Of a DNA stretch of 7,372 nt, positions 1 to 5,840 are shown one piece after another (within the stretch, counting starts at the first letter, position 1; each line of letters begins with the position of its first letter). The DNA lies in the NCBI GenBank assembly GCA_937874455.1, contig CALNBE010000135.1, forward strand, positions 1-7,372. The letters are read 5' to 3'. The translations under genes and the position numbers were made by a program. The notes below the pieces were generated by a model, which was not told where the DNA came from, searched no databases, and saw only the letters and a list, made by a program, of their open reading frames with translations. Origin of the DNA: an uncultured Opitutia bacterium (lineage in GTDB: Bacteria > Verrucomicrobiota > Verrucomicrobiia > Opitutales > UBA953).

Positions 1-1106
1 CCATTGACATCGACCTCCAACTGGCCGCCGAGAATGCGCTCGCCGAGGATTTCCCCAATCACACCGGCGCCGTCGTCGCCCTTGATGTCAAAACCGGAGA
101 GGTACTGGTCTGCGCCAATCATCCCAACTTCGACCCCACCCGGATGAACTACCTCAATTACCGCGAGGAATTCGAAAGCGCAGGCGGCTCGCTCTGGTAC
201 AACATCGCCACCCAGTACGGCTACCCGCCCGGCTCCGGCTTCAAACCCATCACCGCCATCGCGGGACTGCGTTCAGGCGTCGTCACCCCGGACGAAATCA
301 TCGAATGCGGCCCCTTCCTCGAAATCAACGGACGGCGTTTCCCCGACAACACCCGCTGGGGCCACGGACCGGTCAATCTGCGGAAAATGCTGCAGGTCAG
401 CGCCAATGTCTATTGCTACACAATCGGCCTGCGCATGGGCATCGAGCCGCTAGCCGCCGAGGCCCGCCGCTTCGGGCTCGACCAGCCCAGCACGCTGGAA
501 ATCGCCCCCGCCCCCGTCCGCAACCACGTGGTGCCCGATCCCGCCTACAAACGGCAGATCGGCCAGGGCGGCTGGGTGCCGGGCGACACCGCCAACACGT
601 CCATCGGACAGGGGTTTCTCATGACCACCCCGCTCCACATGGCCTCCGTGATCGCCTCCATCGCCCGCAACGAAACCCGCACCAACGTCACCATTCTCCA
701 CGATCCCAATCGCACCCAGCGTCCGAGCTTTTCCCACGGCGGGACCGCCATCGGACTCCCCGAGGAACAATACACCGCGCTCATTGAGGGCCTGGCCGCC
801 TGCGCCGACTGGGGCGGCACCGGCCGGCTGGTCAAGGGGTTGACCCGCACGCCTGTTCCCGGACTTAAGCTCCTCGATGTTTCCGTCGCCGCCAAGACCG
901 GCACCGCCCAGGTGCGCAACAACCGCGCCGATGTCGCCTGGGTGCTCGCATTTGCTCCGGTGGAAAACCCGCAAATTGCCATCGCGGTCATGATCGAAGG
1001 AAAAGACGGCGAACGCTTCGGTGGCGGCACCAAGGCCGGCCCAATTGCCAATGCCGTGCTCGCCGCATGGGAAAAGCAGCAGCAGGAACAACAACTCCGC
1101 CAATAA
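1..1106 (+). CDS. mrdA: Penicillin-binding protein 2 (peptidoglycan D,D-transpeptidase), 3' part only
   Basis: This is the C-terminal part of a class B penicillin-binding protein, which cross-links peptidoglycan in the periplasm; the PBP2 type works with RodA in sidewall elongation. The frame is open from base 3, so the start, the membrane anchor and the dimerisation region lie upstream of the window. The first visible residues (IDIDLQLAAE, then GAVVALDVKTGEVL) are the usual entry to the transpeptidase domain. The three active-site motifs are present: SGFK (catalytic Ser at 234-236, Lys at 243-245), SAN (399-407) and KTGT (from 894). The stretch GGWVPGDTANTSIGQG matches the WxPGDTxNxSIGQG signature that favours PBP2 (MrdA) over PBP3 (FtsI). 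The protein ends in a Gln-rich tail (KQQQEQQLRQ) and a TAA stop at 1104-1106. The gene converges on guaB, so it belongs to a different transcription unit from the rest of the window. The family call is firm; the PBP2 subtype is likely. Confidence 0.93.
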   Translation, partial: IDIDLQLAAENALAEDFPNHTGAVVALDVKTGEVLVCANHPNFDPTRMNYLNYREEFESAGGSLWYNIATQYGYPPGSGFKPITAIAGLRSGVVTPDEIIECGPFLEINGRRFPDNTRWGHGPVNLRKMLQVSANVYCYTIGLRMGIEPLAAEARRFGLDQPSTLEIAPAPVRNHVVPDPAYKRQIGQGGWVPGDTANTSIGQGFLMTTPLHMASVIASIARNETRTNVTILHDPNRTQRPSFSHGGTAIGLPEEQYTALIEGLAACADWGGTGRLVKGLTRTPVPGLKLLDVSVAAKTGTAQVRNNRADVAWVLAFAPVENPQIAIAVMIEGKDGERFGGGTKAGPIANAVLAAWEKQQQEQQLRQ

Positions 1107-1107
1107 A

Positions 1108-1131
1108 AAACCCTCCGCTGCCGGAGGGTTT
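1108..1131. terminator. Bidirectional intrinsic terminator between mrdA and guaB
   Basis: A perfect 10-bp inverted repeat, AAACCCTCCG (1108-1117) and CGGAGGGTTT (1122-1131), encloses a 4-base loop. On the minus strand the stem runs into TTTTTTATTG, a good U-tract for stopping guaB transcription 12 nt after its stop codon. On the plus strand the stem ends in TTT, followed by CC and TTT, a weaker tract for stopping mrdA 1 nt after its TAA. Its position between two convergent genes fits a shared terminator. Confidence 0.88.
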
Positions 1132-1143
1132 CCTTTGCGCCGC

Positions 1144-2721
1144 TCAATGCGAGGTCTTGATCTCCACCACGTCGTGCGGATTCGATTCCCTTTGCCCCGC
1201 CGCCGAAACCCGGATGAACCGGGCCCGCTCACGCAGGCTCTTCAAATCCGCAGCGCCGAGATAGCCCAACCCGCTTTGCACGCCACCGGCCAGCGTCGCC
1301 AGCACCTGATCCACCGAGCCGGAAACTTCCTTCAACGCCTCAATGCCTTCCGCCGCCACCTTGGTCAGCTTGTTGTTCTTCGCAGTGTCGTGGCCGTAGC
1401 GCGAGGCCGAGCCTTTCTTCATCGCCTCCAGGCTGCCCATGCCGCGGTATTCTTTGTAAAGCTTTCCGTTGATCTCCATGAGCTTTCCGGGCGCTTCCTT
1501 GCAGCCCGCCAGCATACCGCCAAGGATAACCGCGTCCGCCAGCGTCAACGCCTTCACAATGTCGCCGCTCTTGGTGATCCCACCGTCGGCGATAATCCGC
1601 ACGCCGCGTTTCGCCGCCGCCCGCGAGGCCACGTAAAGCGCCGTCAACTGCGGAATCCCCACCCCGGCCACCATGCGCGTGGTACAGATGGAGCCGGGCC
1701 CCTGCCCGACCTTGATGGCATCCGCCCCGGCATCGGCCAGAAAGTCTATTCCTTCGCCGCTGGTCACATTGCCCGCGATGATCGTCAGCGCGGAAAACCG
1801 TTCCCGGATCAGCCGCACCGCGTCGCCCACGCCCTTGGAAAGGCCGTGCGCGGTGGACACCGCCACCACATCCAAACCTTCCGCCACCAACGCGCCCAAA
1901 TGCGCCAGCAGATGGTCGCGGTCGATTTCCCCGTCCGGCTTGCGCGGCACCGAAATCGCCGCCCCGGCCCGCAGCCGGAACTGGTCGTCCCGCGTCGCGC
2001 GCAGGCTGGCCTTCGATTCACCGGTGATGCTCTCAATGTCCGACAGGGTAAACAGGCCGCGCAAATGCCCCCTGGCATCCACCACCAGCAATTTGTTGAT
2101 GCCGATTCGCTCAGAGAAAATACGATCCGCCGTCGCAATCGGATCCTTTCCCAAATTGCTTTCCTGAATCTGGCAAACGTCCTGTCCCGGCGTCATCGCG
2201 TCCGCCACCCGGAGGTGCTTGTGCCGCTCCTTCACCACGCTGCCGCGCAACAGGCCGATGAATTTCCCCGACTGGTCCACCACCGGGAAGGTGGTGAACT
2301 TGTAATCGCGCTCCTCGATCAGGTGCAGGATGTCCGCGATGTGCAGATCCGGCGACACCGTGACCGGCTCGTCGATCATGCCGTGAATGTAGCTCTTCAC
2401 CTTGTGCACGCGGGCAATCTGGTCCGCCTCCGCCATGTTGTAATGGATCAGGCCCAGGCCGCCGTTCAGCGCCATCGCAATCGCCATTTTCGACTCCGTC
2501 ACCGTGTCCATGTCGGAGGAAATAACCGGCAGGGAAAGTGCGATGCGTTCCGAGAGCATGGTGTCCAGGCGCGTCATGCGCGGGAGCACTTCGGTGTACC
2601 GCGTGGCCAGCGAAACATCGTCGTAGGTCAGGCCGGTTCCGGCATTGTCAGGGAAGAACTTCTCTGCGGGCTTGTAGAAAAGCGGGTCATCGTGCGTGTT
2701 GATTTCTGTGTTCGTGGCCAT
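1144..2721 (-). CDS. guaB: Inosine-5'-monophosphate dehydrogenase
   Basis: GuaB oxidises IMP to XMP with NAD+, the committed step of GMP synthesis in the cytoplasm. The 525-aa product has the usual (beta/alpha)8 barrel with a CBS pair inserted at about residues 115-235. The catalytic loop GPGSICTTRMVAGVG carries the nucleophile Cys346 (codon 1684-1686). The IMP phosphate site ADGGI (378-382), the loop EYRGMGSLEAM (about 424-434) and the flap Arg441-Tyr442 are all visible. Two positions depart from the common pattern: SSDMDTVTE replaces the usual S[AP]xMDTVTE form, and VAVSTAHG has Ser289 where the NAD-contacting Asp normally sits. The chosen ATG (2719-2721) gives the family's usual N-terminus and has a G-rich site, GGGGGAAAG (2739-2731), upstream. 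An in-frame ATG at 2772 would add 17 unlikely residues. The gene lies 87 nt after the phosphatase gene and ends just before the shared terminator. Residues around 250-275 (VPRKPDGEIDRDH) look slightly longer than in E. coli GuaB. Confidence 0.96.
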   Translation of the reverse strand: MATNTEINTHDDPLFYKPAEKFFPDNAGTGLTYDDVSLATRYTEVLPRMTRLDTMLSERIALSLPVISSDMDTVTESKMAIAMALNGGLGLIHYNMAEADQIARVHKVKSYIHGMIDEPVTVSPDLHIADILHLIEERDYKFTTFPVVDQSGKFIGLLRGSVVKERHKHLRVADAMTPGQDVCQIQESNLGKDPIATADRIFSERIGINKLLVVDARGHLRGLFTLSDIESITGESKASLRATRDDQFRLRAGAAISVPRKPDGEIDRDHLLAHLGALVAEGLDVVAVSTAHGLSKGVGDAVRLIRERFSALTIIAGNVTSGEGIDFLADAGADAIKVGQGPGSICTTRMVAGVGIPQLTALYVASRAAAKRGVRIIADGGITKSGDIVKALTLADAVILGGMLAGCKEAPGKLMEINGKLYKEYRGMGSLEAMKKGSASRYGHDTAKNNKLTKVAAEGIEALKEVSGSVDQVLATLAGGVQSGLGYLGAADLKSLRERARFIRVSAAGQRESNPHDVVEIKTSH

Positions 2722-2734
2722 AGTCGTTTGCTTT

Positions 2735-2766
2735 CCCCCAGCTCGGGTAAGGGGCATCCGCCCCCC
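2735..2766 (-). promoter_or_regulatory. G/C-run leader of guaB with alternative hairpins over the ribosome-binding site (tentative)
   Basis: On the minus-strand RNA, a run of six G (2766-2761) is followed by CGGAU, then GCCCC (2755-2751), and later GGGGG (2739-2735), which is the only plausible Shine-Dalgarno stretch for guaB. GGGGC/GCCCC can form a perfect 5-bp stem with a GGAU loop. The same CCCC, or the CCC at 2747-2745, can instead pair with the GGGGG and hide the ribosome-binding site. These pairings are seen directly; any regulatory role is inference. It does not resemble a purine riboswitch I recognise, and the stems are short. Confidence 0.2.
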
Positions 2767-2808
2767 TGACAATTTATTTCTGCAAAAAAGTCCCTGTTTT
2801 TCGCTTCT

Positions 2809-3603
2809 CTAGTGCAAGTAATTCTCCCGCAATTGCTCCCGCTGCTCCGCATTCAGTCCAAACTCATGCTCCAGATAGGCCTCCAGACTGCCAAACCGCT
2901 CCTCTATTGCAGCAAACATCGCCTCCAAAAACTCCTCCCGCACCGACAGTAACACCCGCATTCCCGGTAACGCCACCGCAGGGACTTCCTTTTCCAGCGA
3001 TAGTAATTCCTCCGCGGTAAAGGCCGCCAGCATTTCCCCGGTGCGCAGATAATCCGCCAAAATCGCCTCCCGCCCCACGCCGAGGGCACTCAGCACAATC
3101 GCACTCGCCACGCCAGTCCGGTCCTTCCCCGCCATGCAATGAAACACCAACGCACCCGCCCTCTGCTGGCGCAGACTTGCCATCAAGTGCCGGTAGGCGG
3201 GATTTTCAAATGGCAGCCGCGCGTACAACCGGCGCATGAACGCCACGGGATCCCCTCCGGCAATCGAACTTTCTGCCAACTGACGCAAGTCCGCTCCGCC
3301 GCCCGCCTCCGGATTCGCCGGCATCACCTCGTAACGAATGCCGGGCAGCGCGACATTGGGCCGGCCCAGCACCTCTCCTGGGTCGCGAAAATCTATCACC
3401 CGCCGCACGTCCCACTCGCGCAGCCGCGCCACGTCCGCCGCCGTCAACCGGCCCATTTCCCCCGACCGAAACAGGCGCCGCGCGCGTACCCGGCGTCCGT
3501 CCGCAGAAAAAATTCCACCAAGATCCCGGAAATTGATCCCGCCCTCCAACAGCACGGGAAAACTGCTGGAAGAAAACGGCGGGGCGGGCGGCGGATTTTC
3601 CAT
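2809..3603 (-). CDS. Tyrosine/dual-specificity-type protein phosphatase (Y_phosphatase3-like, HCxxGKDR P-loop)
   Basis: This is a cysteine-dependent phosphatase of the bacterial tyrosine/serine phosphatase family that includes MptpB and Listeria LipA. The N-terminal signature GGINFRDLGG is followed by RRLFRSGEMGRLTAADV, then VIDFRDPGEV. The catalytic P-loop is HCMAGKDRTG (Cys about residue 156, Arg about 162 counting from this ATG). The Asp next to the P-loop Arg is typical of family members that also act on phosphoinositides or other non-protein substrates, so the substrate here is open. I see no signal peptide or membrane segment, which implies a cytoplasmic protein. The start is uncertain: the ATG at 3601-3603 (AGGA a few bases upstream, 264 aa) puts the conserved core near the N-terminus. 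A GTG at 3685-3687 would add a basic 28-residue extension and overlap the truA stop as GTGA (292 aa). The longer form would fit coupling to truA; the ATG form leaves an 80-nt gap. The stop is TAG at 2809-2811. Confidence 0.88.
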   Translation of the reverse strand: MENPPPAPPFSSSSFPVLLEGGINFRDLGGIFSADGRRVRARRLFRSGEMGRLTAADVARLREWDVRRVIDFRDPGEVLGRPNVALPGIRYEVMPANPEAGGGADLRQLAESSIAGGDPVAFMRRLYARLPFENPAYRHLMASLRQQRAGALVFHCMAGKDRTGVASAIVLSALGVGREAILADYLRTGEMLAAFTAEELLSLEKEVPAVALPGMRVLLSVREEFLEAMFAAIEERFGSLEAYLEHEFGLNAEQREQLRENYLH

Positions 3604-3683
3604 GCGTCCTAAGACTGCGACCGGCGCGAATTCTCCCAAGTCTTTTTTACGCTTTCCGCATTTGGGGGAATTTTCCTTCTGCC

Positions 3684-4547
3684 TCACTCCGCGCCGCCCG
3701 CCAGCCCATGATCATTCGCGTTTTTCGGCATCGCATAAAAAACCCTCTCCATTACCAGCCCTTTGGCGGGAGCCGTCGGCACCCTGGCGTCCGCCACGCC
3801 AGCCGCCCGGTAAGCGAGCAGTTCCTCCGGGGTCATATGCCCCAGCCCGACTTCCAATAGTCCGCCCACCAGCCGCCGGACCATTTTGTAAAGATAACCG
3901 CTCGCCTCAGTAGTCACCACAATGTGCTTTCCCCTCCGCCTCACTTCCAGCCGGCGCAGATCCTTGACCGGATTTTCCTTGTCCGAAGTGTCGCGATGCC
4001 GCCCGCCGAAGGCGGAAAAATCATGCACACCCAGCAACATCGCCGCCGCGGACTGCATCGCCGCAACATCCAGGGTGCGCTTCCCTAGCGAGAGGCAAAA
4101 CCGCGTTTTCATCGGCAAGGCAAAGCCCTCGTAAAGGTGGTAACTGTAGCGCTTCCCGTAAGCGGAAAAACGCGCGTGAAAATTTCCTTTGCCGAGTTTG
4201 ATCCCGGTCACGACGATGCCCTGCGGCAGCCCGGTGCGCAGCGCGCCACGCAGCGAATCCAGTCCGTGCCGCCATTCCGCGTCGAAATGAAAAACCTGGC
4301 CCCGCGCATGCACCCCGGAGTCGGTGCGACCGCTGCCGTGAATGCGGATGGGGCGGCGAAAAATTTGCCCGAGGCGTCGCTCCAAAAAATCCTGCACGGT
4401 GTTGCCGCTAGCCTGACTCTGCCAACCGAAGAAATCCGTGCCGTCGTAAGCCACCGTGCAAACAAACCGAGTCTGCCCTTCTGGCAGATCGTTTTTCCTC
4501 CCGCCAGGAAGCGGCAGGTTTGGCCGGCGCAGCGTTGTCCGCTTCAT
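3684..4547 (-). CDS. truA: tRNA pseudouridine(38-40) synthase TruA
   Basis: TruA isomerises uridines 38, 39 and 40 in the tRNA anticodon stem-loop to pseudouridine. The 287-aa protein has the family landmarks in order: VAYDGTDFFGWQ at about residue 32; the catalytic motif GSGRTDSGVHA with the nucleophile Asp76; FHARFSAYGKRYSYHLY in the middle; HDFSAFGG; and ASGYLYKMVRRLVGGLLEVG near the end. It has an N-terminal extension of about 26 residues (basic and proline-rich) before the core, a little longer than typical. I keep the ATG at 4545-4547 because no in-frame alternative start precedes the core. GGAG lies about 7 nt upstream, and the ATG overlaps the lipoprotein stop as ATGA, a classic coupling arrangement. 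Its own TGA overlaps a possible GTG start of the phosphatase gene. Identification is secure. Confidence 0.96.
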   Translation of the reverse strand: MKRTTLRRPNLPLPGGRKNDLPEGQTRFVCTVAYDGTDFFGWQSQASGNTVQDFLERRLGQIFRRPIRIHGSGRTDSGVHARGQVFHFDAEWRHGLDSLRGALRTGLPQGIVVTGIKLGKGNFHARFSAYGKRYSYHLYEGFALPMKTRFCLSLGKRTLDVAAMQSAAAMLLGVHDFSAFGGRHRDTSDKENPVKDLRRLEVRRRGKHIVVTTEASGYLYKMVRRLVGGLLEVGLGHMTPEELLAYRAAGVADARVPTAPAKGLVMERVFYAMPKNANDHGLAGGAE

Positions 4548-5764
4548 TCCGTCGCTCCGCCTGTTGCCGTCCGGGGATGCGCCCGGTCGCCCGCCAGCAG
4601 TGCCAGCGCCCGCGCCCGCACATCCATGGCCTGCATGCCCTGCTCGCTCAGAGGATTGATCGCGATGATCTGGTCCATCAGATTCACGACGGCTTGGTGG
4701 TCGTGCACTTTCTTGTTTCCGTAAACATTGAGCTTTAAAAACAGCACTTTTTGCAGGTGCTCGTTGGCCGGATTTTCCGCCGCCACAAACTCGTCCACCA
4801 TCTGCAGCGCCGCCCGGAAATCCCGGTCCTCGGTGATCGACCAGCGCACACTGGCCCGCAGCGCGTCCAGTTTGGGAGAAAAAATGATGTCTGCCGCCAC
4901 TCCGGTGGCATCGGTGGGATCGAGTTCCCGCAATTCCTTCAACTCTCGCTCGTAATGGCGTACCACCAGTTCCTCGTCCAGCATCCGCAAGGCCTGCGCC
5001 ATAAAAACCGCCCGCATCCCCGGATCGTTGTCCGCCGCCTCCATGTATTGATCGCGCTTTTCGCGAATTTCCTGCAAGGCGCCCAAGTGTCGGGCGTATT
5101 CTGCCGCACCCAGATTGCGGTAGCCGGTGAGCGCATAGGGACGTCCGGCCTCATCCGCCAGCACCACGGTCGGGAAAGTCCGGATGTTCCATTTCTCGCA
5201 CAATTCCCGTTGCTCCCGGGCACGGGCGTCGTCCTCATGCCGCTCCGTCGGGTCCACACGCAAAAACACAAAAGACTTGTTGGCGATCACCGCAAAAGCC
5301 GGACGGTCCAGCACCTCCAGCTCGATGCGCCGGCTCCAAGAGGAGTTTTTCCCTTCGAGAAAAACCACCAGAATGTCCTTTTCCTCCTCCTGTGCCAGCT
5401 CCCGCGCCTCGGCCATCGAGGTCTGCCAGTTGATCACCACCGACTCTTGGGCGGGAAGCGGCCCGCCATCACCGCCATTTGGCAGCGTGATTTTTGCAGA
5501 AAAATTTTCTCCGGGAGCATCAGCAGTTGGAGAAAGGGGGAATTCCTCCGCCAAACGTGCCGGCATGCTTCCGGACTTTGCGGCGGGATCCGATTCGCCG
5601 GAACCGGCCCCCTTCTCCTCCGTCCGGTTCGCGACCGCCGTCGGCAGCGTTTCCTCCGCGCCGGAACAAGGTTGACGCGACTGTTGTTGCGCGCAGCCGG
5701 TCAACGCCAGACCGCCCAAAATCGCACCCCAGAGACGGGGAGAAAGCGGAGATATTTTTTTCAT
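4544..5764 (-). CDS. Lipoprotein with a cysteine-less thioredoxin-like domain and a helical C-terminal region
   Basis: The product (406 aa from this ATG) begins with a lipoprotein signal peptide: MKK, a hydrophobic stretch and the lipobox LTGC with Cys24, so it is probably membrane-anchored outside the cytoplasm. A low-complexity linker rich in Ser, Gly, Glu and Pro runs to about residue 100. A thioredoxin-like fold follows: an EARELAQEEEKDILVVFLEG strand-helix entry; SSWS at 141-144, where relatives have CxWC; EVLDRPAF; FVFLRVDP; and WNIRTFPTVVL with the cis-Pro at 198. The second half (about 230-395) is predicted alpha-helical and may form TPR-like repeats, with no motif I can name. Lacking both redox cysteines, it is unlikely to be an oxidoreductase and may be a binding or scaffold protein. 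The start is uncertain: an upstream GTG at 5783-5785 has a good GGAGAG site 8 nt before it and adds seven residues. The ATG used here overlaps the end of a short frame as ATGA. The stop overlaps truA. Confidence 0.85.
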   Translation of the reverse strand: MKKISPLSPRLWGAILGGLALTGCAQQQSRQPCSGAEETLPTAVANRTEEKGAGSGESDPAAKSGSMPARLAEEFPLSPTADAPGENFSAKITLPNGGDGGPLPAQESVVINWQTSMAEARELAQEEEKDILVVFLEGKNSSWSRRIELEVLDRPAFAVIANKSFVFLRVDPTERHEDDARAREQRELCEKWNIRTFPTVVLADEAGRPYALTGYRNLGAAEYARHLGALQEIREKRDQYMEAADNDPGMRAVFMAQALRMLDEELVVRHYERELKELRELDPTDATGVAADIIFSPKLDALRASVRWSITEDRDFRAALQMVDEFVAAENPANEHLQKVLFLKLNVYGNKKVHDHQAVVNLMDQIIAINPLSEQGMQAMDVRARALALLAGDRAHPRTATGGATE

Positions 5765-5793
5765 GACATCTGAATAAAAAGACACACTTCGGT

Positions 5794-5799
5794 CTCTCC
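5794..5799 (-). promoter_or_regulatory. Ribosome-binding site that may set the lipoprotein start at an upstream GTG
   Basis: GGAGAG on the minus strand lies 8 nt before a GTG at 5783-5785 that is in frame with the lipoprotein gene. The ATG at 5762-5764 has no Shine-Dalgarno-like sequence at normal spacing. If this site is used, the protein is 413 aa with the lipidated Cys at position 31. If the ATG is used, translation would probably depend on ribosomes ending at the overlapping TGA. Confidence 0.4.
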
Positions 5800-5840
5800 G
5801 GTTCCTTCCCGGTAAAAACCTTGCGTGGCCGACATGTTGC

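Noticed and set aside
1021..2769. A 582-codon open frame on the + strand opposite guaB
   Set aside because: It lies almost wholly antisense to a clear IMP dehydrogenase gene. Its product is Arg/His-rich with no recognisable domain, as expected when GC-rich codons leave few stops on the opposite strand. It also runs through the terminator hairpin.
2722..2772. Upstream in-frame ATG for guaB (17 extra residues)
   Set aside because: The added residues are translated from the G/C-run leader and are not seen in the family. The ATG at 2721 has a ribosome-binding-like G run and gives a normal N-terminus.
2767..2772. TTGTCA on the minus strand as a -35 box for a guaB promoter
   Set aside because: At 16-18 nt spacing there is only GC-rich sequence (TACCCG region) and no acceptable -10 hexamer, so a promoter cannot be supported.
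3604..3683. Possible non-coding RNA or terminator between truA and the phosphatase ATG
   Set aside because: Only a short GGAAAATTCC-type symmetry is present, with no stable stem followed by a T-tract. The stretch is also open in the phosphatase frame.
4751..5773. A 340-codon open frame on the + strand opposite the lipoprotein gene
   Set aside because: The same kind of antisense shadow: a basic, His/Arg/Pro-rich translation with no domain. The opposite strand has a signal peptide and a thioredoxin fold.
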